Below are positions 33,491 to 41,538 of a stretch of 64,000 nt of DNA, one piece after another. A program made the position numbers and the translations under genes. The notes beneath the pieces are model-generated. The model did not search any database. It was not told the origin of the DNA and worked only from the letters and a program-made list of their open reading frames with translations. This DNA comes from Streptomyces sp. CB02009 (GTDB lineage: Bacteria; Actinomycetota; Actinomycetes; Streptomycetales; Streptomycetaceae), in assembly GCF_001905825.1 (NCBI RefSeq), contig NZ_LIVV01000005.1, forward strand, positions 782,802 through 846,801, written 5' to 3'. Position 1 is the first letter of the stretch. Each line of letters starts with the position of its first letter.

Positions 33491-34207
33491 ATGCACACCA
33501 CTCCGACGCAGGCCGTGGTCCTGGCGGGCGGCCAGGGCTCACGGCTCCGCCCGTACACCGACGACCGCCCCAAGCCGATGGTCGAGATCCCGGGCACCGG
33601 GACCCCGATCATCGGCCATCAGCTTTCCTGGCTCGCCGCCGAGGGCGTGACCGACGCCGTCGTCTCCTGCGGCCACCTCGCCGAAGTGCTCCAGGAGTGG
33701 CTGGAGAGCGCCGACCTTCCGCTCAAGGTGACCACGGTCGTCGAGACCGAGCCGCTGGGCCGCGGCGGCGGCCTCAAGTACGCCGCCGCGCATCTGCCCG
33801 CGCCGGACCGGCCCTGGTACGCCACCAACGGCGACATCTGGACCCGCTTCTCGCTGCGCGAGATGGCCGCCTTCCACGACGAGCGCGACGCCCTCGCCAC
33901 CCTCGCCCTGGCCCGCCCCCGCATCCCGTGGGGCGCCGTCGAGACCGACACCTTCGGCCACATCACCGACTTCATCGAGGCGCCGCCGTCGCCGTTCCTC
34001 ATCAACGCGGGCGTGTACGTCTTCTCCGCGGCCTTCACGGAGCTCCTCCCGGACCTGGGCGACCACGAGCGCACCACGTTCCCCCGGCTCGCCCGGGAGC
34101 GCCGGCTGGCCGGCTTCCCGCTGCCCCAGGGGGCCTACTGGCGGGCCATCGACACCGCCAAGGACCTCACCGAGGCCGCCAAGGAGCTTGCCGCACAGCG
34201 GGGATGA
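33491..34207 (+). CDS. Sugar-1-phosphate nucleotidyltransferase family protein
   Basis: A 238-residue NTP transferase. The nucleotide-binding signature is AVVLAGGQGSRLRPYTDDRPKPMVEIPGTGTPIIGHQL, followed by VETEPLGRGGGLKYAAAHL and YATNGDIWTRFSLREM with the metal-binding Asp. INAGVYVFSAAFTELL and TFPRLARERRLAGFPLPQGAYWRAIDTAKDL complete the fold. Such enzymes make NDP-sugars such as GDP-mannose or dTDP-glucose; the absence of the C-terminal left-handed helix domain means it is a bare catalytic unit. Substrate not assigned. Transcription ends at an 18-bp UUCG hairpin. Confidence 0.87.
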   Translation: MHTTPTQAVVLAGGQGSRLRPYTDDRPKPMVEIPGTGTPIIGHQLSWLAAEGVTDAVVSCGHLAEVLQEWLESADLPLKVTTVVETEPLGRGGGLKYAAAHLPAPDRPWYATNGDIWTRFSLREMAAFHDERDALATLALARPRIPWGAVETDTFGHITDFIEAPPSPFLINAGVYVFSAAFTELLPDLGDHERTTFPRLARERRLAGFPLPQGAYWRAIDTAKDLTEAAKELAAQRG

Positions 34208-34253
34208 GACACACCCGCCCTCGTACGCCGCCGTACGAAGAAGCAGCACCGCG

Positions 34254-34293
34254 CGAAGGGGCGGCACCGCGTTCGCGCGGTGCCGCCCCTTCG
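34254..34293. terminator. 18-bp perfect hairpin with UUCG loop
   Basis: Left arm CGAAGGGGCGGCACCGCG, loop TTCG, exact complementary right arm. It lies between the convergent nucleotidyltransferase and DoxX-type genes and is likely bidirectional. Confidence 0.9.
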
Positions 34294-34310
34294 TGTCCAT
34301 GCCGGTGTTC

Positions 34311-35948
34311 TCAGCCCAGCAGTCCGCCGATCGGGTTCTTCGCCCCGCCCGACGTCGAGCCGGGCTCCGACGGCGTGCTGCCCGTCGAACCGGTCGAGCC
34401 GCCGCCGGAGCCGCCGCTCGACGAGCTGCCGCCCGTGCTGCTCGGGGTGTCGCTGGTGGACGGCGGGGGCTCCGGGTCGGACTGCGTGGGCGTACGGCTG
34501 CTGCCGCCGCCTCCGGTGCCGGTGCCCGTGCCCTGCGTGGCCGTCGGGCGCTGCTCCTGCGTCCGGGTGGCCTCGCGGGTGGTCTCGGTCGGCCGGGTCG
34601 CCTCCTGCGTCTTCTCGCGCTCGGCCGGGGCCTCGCTGGTCGCGGCGGGCGCGGGCACGGTGGACGAGGCGGTCTTGGAGGGGGCCTGGCGCTTCGGCTC
34701 GGTGGGGAGCGGCCGGCCCGGCAGGTGGTTGATCGGGTCGTCGTTGGGGCCGGGGACGGTGACCATCTCGGTGGAGCGGACGGCGCCGCCGAGGACGGAG
34801 CCGACGAGGAGGGTGAGGCCGACGACGACCGCGGCGACGAGGGTGCTGCGGCGGATGACGCGGCGGCGCAGGTCCCAGAGGTCGGCGCGCGGGCCGAGGG
34901 TGCGCCACGCCTCGCCGGCGAGGCGGCCGTCGATCGAGTAGACCGGGGCGCCGGCGATGATCAGCGGGGACCAGGCGGCCAGGAAGATGATGTCGGCGGA
35001 GTCGTAGACCGGGACGGTCTTCCAGCTGACCGTGAGGAGCAGCGCCGCGGAGAGCAGGGCTCCGACGACGGCGGCGACGCGCTGCCAGAGGCCGAGGACG
35101 GTGAGGACGCCGACGACGACCTGGAGGAACGCGACGGTGAGTCCGGCGCCGACCGGGTGCTGGAGGGCGAAGTCGCGGAGGGGTTCGGCGAGGGGCCAGG
35201 GGTGCAGGGAGTTGAGCCACTTGACCATGGAGCCGCGCTCGCCGCCGTCGAAGTAGACGGGGTCGCAGAGCTTGCCCATGCCCGCGTAGATGGAGATGAA
35301 GCCGAGGAAGACGCGGAGCGGGAGGAGGACGACGCCGAGGTTCATCCGGCGGCCGGGGTAGTAGGCGTGCCGGACGGAGTCCTGGCCGTGGCGCTGTGCG
35401 GGCCGGGCCTCCGCGGTCTCGTCCTCGTACGCCGCCGAGCCGGGGCCCTCGGCCTCGGGCCGGAGCTCGTACAGGTCGTCGTACGCGCCCTCGGCGCGGC
35501 GCATCGGCGGCAGCAGGGGGCCGGAGTCGGCGGTCACCACGGGGGTGGGCATGGTGTCGTCGAAGCGCGGGATCGCCTGGGTGGAGCCCGCGTCGACGCC
35601 CGCGTGGCCGCCGCGGCCGCGGAGGCCGCCGTCACGGCCGCCGTGGCCGACCGACGGCTCGAGCGTGGAGACGGAGGACTCCCGCACGGCCTGGAGGAGG
35701 CCGGTCGCGCCCGGTGAGGACTTTCCGGTCCACACGACGGGACGACGGCGGGCTCCGCCCGCGCCTGCCCCGGCCCCGGACAGGGCTGCGGTGCGGGCGC
35801 CGATCTTCGGCTGCGGAGCCGGCGCGAGCCGCACACGGAAGCTGGCGTGGTTCACGATCACCTGGGCGGGATCGGAATCCACCTTGACCATGCTCAACGC
35901 GGGCTGATCGTCGAACCCCGGCCGGGGCGTTCTGGTGTCCACACTCAT
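34311..35948 (-). CDS. DoxX-family membrane protein with long disordered ends
   Basis: A 545-residue protein. Residues 1-200 are low-complexity and cytoplasmic. About 203-400 contain DoxX-type membrane helices: VVLLPLRVFLGFISIYAGMGKLCDPVYFDGG, FALQHPVGAGLTVAFLQVVVGVLTVLGLWQRVAAVVGALLSAALLL and IIFLAAWSPLIIAGAPVYSIDGRLAGEAW. A further helix, STLVAAVVVGLTLLVGSVLGG, precedes an outside tail of about 150 residues rich in Thr, Pro, Ser and Gly. DoxX proteins are linked to thiol and redox homeostasis in actinobacteria. The tail has no enzyme motif. It is convergent with the nucleotidyltransferase gene and separated by a terminator. Confidence 0.82.
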   Translation of the reverse strand: MSVDTRTPRPGFDDQPALSMVKVDSDPAQVIVNHASFRVRLAPAPQPKIGARTAALSGAGAGAGGARRRPVVWTGKSSPGATGLLQAVRESSVSTLEPSVGHGGRDGGLRGRGGHAGVDAGSTQAIPRFDDTMPTPVVTADSGPLLPPMRRAEGAYDDLYELRPEAEGPGSAAYEDETAEARPAQRHGQDSVRHAYYPGRRMNLGVVLLPLRVFLGFISIYAGMGKLCDPVYFDGGERGSMVKWLNSLHPWPLAEPLRDFALQHPVGAGLTVAFLQVVVGVLTVLGLWQRVAAVVGALLSAALLLTVSWKTVPVYDSADIIFLAAWSPLIIAGAPVYSIDGRLAGEAWRTLGPRADLWDLRRRVIRRSTLVAAVVVGLTLLVGSVLGGAVRSTEMVTVPGPNDDPINHLPGRPLPTEPKRQAPSKTASSTVPAPAATSEAPAEREKTQEATRPTETTREATRTQEQRPTATQGTGTGTGGGGSSRTPTQSDPEPPPSTSDTPSSTGGSSSSGGSGGGSTGSTGSTPSEPGSTSGGAKNPIGGLLG

Positions 35949-36054
35949 CTAACCGAGTGATCTGGGTTTAGGACACTGCCTTGACGGCTCGCAAATGTCC
36001 GAGACCCGTCAAGATCACGCCACGGCCGAGGCCGGAAGTACTACCGGCCCGGTG

Positions 36055-37014
36055 TCAGCGGGCCATCCGGCGGCGGGCCGCCTCGTAGAGCACGACACCG
36101 GCCGCGACACCGGCGTTCAGCGACTCGGCGCCGCCCGGCATCGGGATGCGGACGAGGAAGTCGCAGGTCTCGCCGACGAGGCGGGACAGGCCCTTGCCCT
36201 CGGAGCCGACGACGATGACGACCGGGCCGCCCAGCTCCTCCAGCTCGTGCACCTCGCGGTCGCCGTCGGCGGCGAGGCCGACGACCGTGACACCGGCCTT
36301 CTGGTACTGCTCCAGGCAGCGCGTCAGGTTGGTGGCGCGGGCGACCGGGGTACGGGCGGCGGTGCCGGCCGAGGTCTTCCACGCGCCGGCGGTCATGCCG
36401 GCGGCGCGGCGCTCGGGGACGACGACGCCGTGGCCGCCGAAGGCGGAGACGGAGCGGACGACGGCGCCGAGGTTGCGCGGGTCGGTGACACCGTCGAGGG
36501 CGACGATCAGCGGGTCGTCGTGGTCGTCGAAGGCGGCCGTGACGAGGTCCTCGGGGTGCGCGTACTCGTACGGCGGGACCTGGAGGACGAGGCCCTGGTG
36601 GTTCAGGCCGTTCGTCATCCGGTCGAGCTCGGGGCGCGGCGCCTCCATGATGTTGATGTTGCCGCGGCCGGTGGCGAGGTTCAGGGCCTCGCGCACGCGC
36701 TCGTCGTTGTCGATGAACTGCTGCACGTACAGCGTCGAGGCGGGCACGCCGTCGCGCAGGGCCTCGAAGACCGGGTTGCGGCCGACGACCATCTCGGACT
36801 GGCCCTTGCCGCCGCGGCGGACGACGGGCTTGCGCTTGGCCGCGTTGCGGGCCATCGCGTTGGTGACGCGGAAGGCCTTGTGGCCCTTGCGGGCTTCGGC
36901 CTTGGGCGTCGGGCCCTTGCCTTCGAGTCCCTTGCGCCGCTGGCCACCGCTGCCGATCGTCGCACCCTTCTTGTTGGACGTGCGACGGTTCCTGCGCTGG
37001 CTGTTCCCGGCCAT
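36055..37014 (-). CDS. rlmB: 23S rRNA (guanosine-2251 2'-O)-methyltransferase RlmB
   Basis: A 319-residue SPOUT methyltransferase. Residues 1-65 are a Lys/Arg-rich N-terminal extension (MAGNSQRRNRRTSNKKGATI) common in actinobacteria. The substrate-binding domain begins VVGRNPVFEALRDGVPASTLYV. The knotted SAM domain has the three SPOUT motifs: LDGVTDPRNLGAVVRSVSAFGGHGVVVPE, VIVVGSEGKGLSRLVGETCD and IPMPGGAESLNAGVAAGVVLYEAARRR. It modifies G2251 in the P-site loop of 23S rRNA. ATG 37014 has AGGATGAG upstream; the long in-frame extension before it is rejected. It follows cysS, a common actinobacterial order, with a 100-nt gap. Confidence 0.95.
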   Translation of the reverse strand: MAGNSQRRNRRTSNKKGATIGSGGQRRKGLEGKGPTPKAEARKGHKAFRVTNAMARNAAKRKPVVRRGGKGQSEMVVGRNPVFEALRDGVPASTLYVQQFIDNDERVREALNLATGRGNINIMEAPRPELDRMTNGLNHQGLVLQVPPYEYAHPEDLVTAAFDDHDDPLIVALDGVTDPRNLGAVVRSVSAFGGHGVVVPERRAAGMTAGAWKTSAGTAARTPVARATNLTRCLEQYQKAGVTVVGLAADGDREVHELEELGGPVVIVVGSEGKGLSRLVGETCDFLVRIPMPGGAESLNAGVAAGVVLYEAARRRMAR

Positions 37015-37114
37015 GACTACTCTCATCCTCGGTGTTGCGTACGGGGGCGTACTCGGCCCTCGTACAAGGTCTGTAACTGAAGTGTGCCGCCCGGAGGCCC
37101 GAGCGGCACGTCTT

Positions 37115-38515
37115 CTAACGGTTGCCCAGCGTCCAGCGGGGGCCGTCGGGGCTGTCCTCGATGGCGAGGCCGGACTGGTTGAGCTGGTCGCGGATCGCGT
37201 CCGCGGTCGCCCAGTCCTTGCGCTCGCGCGCCGACTCGCGCTGCTGGAGCACGAGCCGTACGAGGGTGTCGACGGCTCCGTGGAGCTCGTCGCCGCCACC
37301 GGTCTCCTCGGCCCAGTGCGGGTCGAGCGGGTCCAGGCCGAGGACGCCGAGCATGGCCCGGACCTCGGCGAGGCGGGCGATGGCCTGCTCCTTGTCGTCC
37401 GCGGCGAGGGCGCTGTTGCCCTGCCGGACGGTGGTGTGGATGATCGCGAGCGCGTGCGGCACGCCCAGGTCGTCGTCCATGGCCTCGGCGAAGGCCGGCG
37501 GCACCTCGGCGGCGGGGGCGACGTCCTTGCCCGCCTTCTCGGTGGCGCGCTGGACGAAGCCCTCGATCCGGGCGAACGCCGACTCGGCCTCGCGCAGGGA
37601 CTCCTCGCCGTACTCGATCATCGAGCGGTAGTGCGGGGTGCCCAGGTAGTAGCGGAGGACGATGGGGCGCCAGTTCTTCACCATCTCGGACACCAGCACG
37701 CTGTTGCCGAGCGACTTCGACATCTTCTCGCCGCTCATGGTGACCCAGGCGTTGTGCACCCAGTACTGGGCGAAGGAGTCGCCGAAGGCCTTGGCCTGGG
37801 CGATCTCGTTCTCGTGGTGCGGGAAGATCAGGTCGAGGCCGCCGCCGTGGATGTCGAAGGCGGAGCCCAGGTACTTGTGGGCCATCGCCGAGCACTCCAG
37901 GTGCCAGCCGGGGCGGCCGCGGCCCCACGGGGTCTCCCAGTCGGGCTCGCCCGGCTTGGTCGCCTTCCACATGGCGAAGTCGCGGGGGTCGCGCTTGCCG
38001 GAGACGCCCTCGTCGGGCTGGCGGAGGTCGTCGATGTCCTGGTTGGAAAGCTCCAGGTAGCCCGGGAAGGAGCGCACGTCGAAGTAGACGCTGCCGTCGG
38101 CCTCGTACGCGTGGCCGCGCTCGATGAGGCCGCGCATCATCTCGATCATCTCGGGGACGTGCCCGGTGGCGCGGGGCTCGTAGCTGGGCGGCAGGCAACC
38201 GAGCGCGTCGTAACCGGAGTTGAACGCGCGCTCGTTCTCGTAGCCGATGGACCACCAGGGGCGGCCCTGCTCGGCGCCCTTCCTGATGATCTTGTCGTCG
38301 ATGTCGGTGACGTTGCGGATGAACGTGACGTCGTAACCGCGGTACGCGAACCAGCGGCGCATGATGTCGAAGTTCAGCCCCGAACGGATGTGGCCGATGT
38401 GCGGGGCCGCCTGGACGGTGGCACCACAGAGGTAGATCGAGACCTGGCCCGGCGTGAGCGGGGTGAAGTCACGGATCTGCCGGGCGCTGGTGTCGTACAG
38501 GCGAATAGTCACCAC
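37115..38515 (-). CDS. cysS: Cysteinyl-tRNA synthetase CysS
   Basis: A 466-residue class I synthetase that charges tRNA-Cys. The HIGH motif appears as APHIGHIRSGLNFDIMRRW; zinc ligands include the Cys of YLCGATVQ. The KMSKS motif is GEKMSKSLGNSVLVS. The ending LAIEDSPDGPRWTLGNR is normal for actinobacteria. The start is one of two adjacent GTG codons (38515 or 38512). Because mycothiol synthesis also uses a CysS paralogue (MshC), note that this sequence has the full C-terminal anticodon-binding region, so it is true CysS. It lies between rlmB and ispF; a hairpin at 38576-38609 separates it from ispF. Confidence 0.97.
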   Translation of the reverse strand: MVTIRLYDTSARQIRDFTPLTPGQVSIYLCGATVQAAPHIGHIRSGLNFDIMRRWFAYRGYDVTFIRNVTDIDDKIIRKGAEQGRPWWSIGYENERAFNSGYDALGCLPPSYEPRATGHVPEMIEMMRGLIERGHAYEADGSVYFDVRSFPGYLELSNQDIDDLRQPDEGVSGKRDPRDFAMWKATKPGEPDWETPWGRGRPGWHLECSAMAHKYLGSAFDIHGGGLDLIFPHHENEIAQAKAFGDSFAQYWVHNAWVTMSGEKMSKSLGNSVLVSEMVKNWRPIVLRYYLGTPHYRSMIEYGEESLREAESAFARIEGFVQRATEKAGKDVAPAAEVPPAFAEAMDDDLGVPHALAIIHTTVRQGNSALAADDKEQAIARLAEVRAMLGVLGLDPLDPHWAEETGGGDELHGAVDTLVRLVLQQRESARERKDWATADAIRDQLNQSGLAIEDSPDGPRWTLGNR

Positions 38516-38575
38516 TCCAGGGTAGTGGGCGTGTGGTAGTGCCCCGATACCTGTTCCCCGTCTCCGATGACGTTT

Positions 38576-38609
38576 TTCACCGGTACCGGTGGATGCCGGT
38601 ACCGGTGAA
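38576..38609 (-). terminator. 14-bp perfect hairpin between ispF and cysS
   Basis: TTCACCGGTACCGG and its complement flank the 6-nt loop TGGATG. It is 28 nt downstream of the ispF stop on the minus strand and 61 nt upstream of the cysS start; each arm itself contains the palindrome CCGGTACCGG. Confidence 0.75.
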
Positions 38610-38636
38610 CGTGACGACCGACGCTCCGGCGCGCGG

Positions 38637-39146
38637 TTACGGGCGGGCCACCGGGTACACGAGGGCCGTCGCGAGCGCCGCGAGGCCCTCCGCGCGGCCG
38701 GTCAGACCGAGGCCGTCCGTCGTGGTGCCGGAGACGGAGACCGGTGCGCCGGCCGCCTCGCTCAGCGCCTTCTGCGCCTCGTCGCGCCGCTTGCCGACCT
38801 TGGGGCGGACGCCGATGACCTGGACGGCGATGTTGCCGATCTCGTACCCCTCGGCGCGGACGATCCGGGCGGCCTCCGCGAGCAGGGTGACGCCGGAGGC
38901 GCCGGAGTACTCGGGGCGGGAGGTGCCGAAGTGGGCGCCGAGGTCGCCGACGCCGGCGGCGGAGAAGAGCGCGTCACAGGCGGCGTGGGCGGCGACGTCA
39001 CCGTCGGAGTGCCCGGCGAGGCCGTATCCGTCGCTCGCGGACTCGTCCCAGAGGAGGCCCGCGCACCAGAGTTCGCGGCCCTTCTCGAAGGCGTGGACGT
39101 CGGTACCGATGCCGGTACGGGGGAGGTTCATCGGCTCAGAAGCCAT
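38637..39146 (-). CDS. ispF: 2-C-methyl-D-erythritol 2,4-cyclodiphosphate synthase IspF
   Basis: A 169-residue enzyme of the MEP isoprenoid pathway, converting CDP-ME 2-phosphate to the cyclodiphosphate. Zinc site: GIGTDVHAF with Asp and His. Further landmarks are LAGHSDGDVAAHAACDALFSAAGVGDLGAHFG and the hydrophobic-cavity segment NIAVQVIGVRPKVG. The ending ATTDGLGLTGRAEGLAALATAL-like segment is present. Its start overlaps the 3' end of ispD by 11 nt, showing translational coupling. Confidence 0.96.
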   Translation of the reverse strand: MASEPMNLPRTGIGTDVHAFEKGRELWCAGLLWDESASDGYGLAGHSDGDVAAHAACDALFSAAGVGDLGAHFGTSRPEYSGASGVTLLAEAARIVRAEGYEIGNIAVQVIGVRPKVGKRRDEAQKALSEAAGAPVSVSGTTTDGLGLTGRAEGLAALATALVYPVARP

Positions 39147-39885
39147 CGTTGGCCCTCCTGCGGGCGAGTACGGCCTCGGCGAGGACGAGGTCGAGGGGGC
39201 GGGTCACCTTGAAGGCCTCCTCGTGGCCGGGCACGACGGCGACGGGCGCGCCGAGCCGCTCGACCATACCGGCGTCGTCGGTGGCGCCCTCACCGGTGAG
39301 GGCGACGGTGGCGTGGGCGTTGACCAGGGTGTCGTGGTCGAAGCCCTGGGGGGTCTGGACGGCGCGGAGCCGGGCCCGGACCGGGGTGGCGACGACCTGC
39401 TCGGGGTCGCCCGGCCGCTCGGCCGGCTCGACCTCCTTGACGGTGTCGGCGACGGGCAGCGCGGGGACGACGGCGACGGCCCCGTCCCGTACGGCCTCGA
39501 TGACCGCGTCCACGGTGTCGACGGGGACGAGCGGGCGGGCCGCGTCGTGGACGAGGACGATGCCGATGCCCTCGGGGAGGGCGTCGAGCCCGAGGCGTAC
39601 GGACTCCTGGCGGGTGTCACCGCCGGGTACGACCAGGTAGTCGGTGCGCTCGGGGAGGGCGTGGGCGTCGAGGAGGTTCTTGACCTCGGGGGCGCCCTCG
39701 GGGGGTGCGACCACGACGACGAGCGAGACCGCGCGTGAGGCGGCCATCGCGCGGACGGCGTGGATGAGCATGGGGGTGCCGTTCAGCGCGCGCAGCGCCT
39801 TGGGGGCGCCCGGGCCGAGGCGTACGCCCCGTCCGGCGGCCGGGATCACCACGGCGGTACGAGAAGGACGCGCTTCGTCTGACAT
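39136..39885 (-). CDS. ispD: 2-C-methyl-D-erythritol 4-phosphate cytidylyltransferase IspD
   Basis: A 249-residue enzyme forming CDP-methylerythritol from MEP and CTP. CTP-binding loop AVVIPAAGRGVRLGPGAPKAL near 11-31 is intact. Further motifs are LVHDAARPLVPVDTVDAVIEAV and the AVQTPQGFDHDTLVNAHA segment. ATG 39885 with GGAG 8 nt before it is chosen; a GTG three codons upstream is possible. The preceding 420 nt upstream hold repeats and a giant hairpin but no gene, so promoter and regulation lie there. ispD and ispF form one unit. Confidence 0.95.
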   Translation of the reverse strand: MSDEARPSRTAVVIPAAGRGVRLGPGAPKALRALNGTPMLIHAVRAMAASRAVSLVVVVAPPEGAPEVKNLLDAHALPERTDYLVVPGGDTRQESVRLGLDALPEGIGIVLVHDAARPLVPVDTVDAVIEAVRDGAVAVVPALPVADTVKEVEPAERPGDPEQVVATPVRARLRAVQTPQGFDHDTLVNAHATVALTGEGATDDAGMVERLGAPVAVVPGHEEAFKVTRPLDLVLAEAVLARRRANDGF

Positions 39886-39894
39886 CGGTTGCAC

Positions 39895-40305
39895 TCCGGC
39901 AGGTTTGTTTCCGCGGCCGACATGGGTATGGCCTCACCGTGCCGGACGCTCCGCCTTGACCGGGCCCTTTCCGTGACGACGGTCGAGGCGTTGGCGCCCG
40001 CGCACAGGGGTTCGGACGTAACAGGGGGAACGAGAGCATACGTACATGAACGCGTGTACGCGAAAGTGCGTACAGGAGCATGCGTGCTGTCGCGGCCGTG
40101 CGGTGTCGCAGGGGTGAGTGGTACGCAGGGGTGAAGTGGTGCGGGAGCACGGTGGTGAGACACCACAGGGTGAGACACCGCAGCCGTTGCCGCACGCGTG
40201 AAATGCCGCGGTGCCCGGCGGCAGCACTGTGTGGATCACAGCACGCCGACGGGCACCGCGGCATCGCTTCACTTGGTAGCGCGCTCGGATGTCGTCAGAG
40301 CACGC
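39895..40305. other. Gene-free interval upstream of ispD, rich in repeats
   Basis: No convincing coding frame. It holds a palindrome TGTACGC-N6-GCGTACA at 40055-40074. Direct repeats of CGCAGGGGTGA lie at 40107 and 40124, and of GGTGAGACACC at 40154 and 40169. The carD-side hairpin at 40203-40264 is also here. It must contain the ispDF promoter. Confidence 0.6.
40203..40264 (-). terminator. Long hairpin after carD
   Basis: A perfect outer 15-bp stem (ATGCCGCGGTGCCCG and complement), a mismatch, a 4-bp inner stem, then an inner CTGTG/CACAG hairpin, 62 nt in all. It begins 42 nt beyond the carD stop. Confidence 0.75.
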
Positions 40306-40788
40306 TCAGGACGCGAGGACCTCGTCGAGGAGAGCCTCGGCCTTGTCCTCGTTCGTGTTCTCCGCGAGGGCCAGCTCGCTGACCAGAATCTGCCGGGCCT
40401 TCGCGAGCATGCGCTTCTCACCGGCGGAGAGACCGCGCTCGCGCTCACGCCGCCACAGGTCGCGGACTACTTCGGCGACCTTGATGACATCGCCGGAGGC
40501 GAGCTTCTCGAGATTTGCCTTGTAGCGACGGGACCAGTTCGTCGGCTCTTCGGCGTACGGCGCGCGCAGCACCTCGAAGACCCGGTCCAGCCCGTCCTGA
40601 CCGACTACGTCGCGAACACCGACGAACTCCGCATTGTCCGCCGGCACACGAACCGTCAGGTCGCCCTGCGCGACCTTGAGCACCAAGTAGGTCTTGTCCA
40701 CGCCTTTGATCTGGCGAGTTTCGATGGCCTCGATCAGCGCGGCCCCGTGATGGGGATAGACCACGGTGTCGCCAACCTTGAACGTCAT
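40306..40788 (-). CDS. carD: CarD-family RNA polymerase-binding regulator
   Basis: A 160-residue CarD/CdnL protein that binds the RNA polymerase beta subunit and stabilises open promoters, especially at ribosomal genes. The N-terminal Tudor-like domain is FKVGDTVVYPHHGAALIEAIETRQIKGVDKTYLVLKVAQGDLTVRVPADN. The C-terminal helical DNA-binding part includes NWSRRYKANLEKLASGDVIKVAEVVRDLWRRERERGLSAGEKRMLAKARQILVSELALAE. GGAAGGGG lies 10 nt before the ATG. It is encoded next to ispDF, a typical actinobacterial order, but a strong hairpin separates the two units. Confidence 0.97.
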   Translation of the reverse strand: MTFKVGDTVVYPHHGAALIEAIETRQIKGVDKTYLVLKVAQGDLTVRVPADNAEFVGVRDVVGQDGLDRVFEVLRAPYAEEPTNWSRRYKANLEKLASGDVIKVAEVVRDLWRRERERGLSAGEKRMLAKARQILVSELALAENTNEDKAEALLDEVLAS

Positions 40789-41538
40789 GTGACAGGTACC
40801 CCTTCCGTGGCTATCCAGGGTAACACGGATACGGCTTCTTCTGAATGGCGTTTTCGCAGGTCAGGGCATATCTCGGGGCTTGACAACAGCAACACGATCG
40901 TGCTGCGGAGGGCTTCCGGAAGGCGGTATTCGCAGGTCGGAGCGGCTGCGCGGACGGAGAGAAACGCGCACGTTACACCTACCCGGAGCCCCTCCGGAGA
41001 GGGTTGATGCCCCGTTTTGTCGGGTTCGGCGGGGCCTTCCCCACGTACTCCGTTCGAGGATCGTCCACCCGTACGGATGCATCACGGGGTGATTCCGTAA
41101 TTGATCAGCGGACGCCGGTCGGGGCTTTTCCGGAGGTACGGCTCCGGGGAATGCGGGGGGGCCCTCGAATTGATCAAGGCAGTTATGTGAACAACAGGTC
41201 AATGGGTCGTGATCCGGCCACGACGGCCGGTGCGTGGCGAGAACGGCGGAGGGCGGCCGGGCGTTCCGGGGACGGTCCCGGGAGGTCCCCGGGAGCCGAA
41301 CCGGGACCGCCACCGGACCTCCACCGGACCGCCCGCCCGGACCGCGCCCCGGCAGCACCCGGAGACCCGCGTGGCCGGTAAGGGGCGGGTCGGGTGCGGG
41401 ACGGAGAGTGCGGCTCGGTAACCTGAGCGCGCTGACACACCCTTAGTTGGTCTTAGCTGGTCTTAGTCGGTCTTTGGTGCCGAAGCAGTCCGAAGCCTGT
41501 CCGTAGCCCGTCCGAACGTCCTAGGAGATGCCGCCGCC
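40789..41538. other. 750-bp gene-free interval between carD and a lipoprotein gene
   Basis: No credible gene. It includes the carD promoter side and the leader of the next gene. A direct repeat AATTGATCA occurs at 41099-41107 and 41168-41176. Short tandem arrays lie at 41441-41518. TTCGCAGGTC appears twice (40852 and 40928). Confidence 0.6.
41441..41518. repeat. 10-bp and 11-bp tandem arrays in the leader of the lipoprotein gene
   Basis: Three 10-mers (CCTTAGTTGG, TCTTAGCTGG, TCTTAGTCGG) at 41441-41470, then three 11-mers (CAGTCCGAAGC, CTGTCCGTAGC, CCGTCCGAACG) at 41486-41518, ending 20 nt before the GTG start. Confidence 0.85.

Noticed and set aside
36146..38539. 797-codon open frame antisense to rlmB and cysS
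   Set aside because: Composition is that of a GC-rich mirror frame (low-complexity Val/Gly/Leu/Arg), and rlmB and cysS on the other strand have full catalytic motifs.
40080..41007. Plus-strand frames over carD (up to 269 codons)
   Set aside because: They run antisense to carD, whose Tudor-like and helical domains are intact.
41004..41446. Several 70-125-codon frames in the gap before the lipoprotein gene
   Set aside because: No ribosome sites, Pro/Arg-rich composition and overlapping in all phases, as expected by chance in GC-rich DNA.
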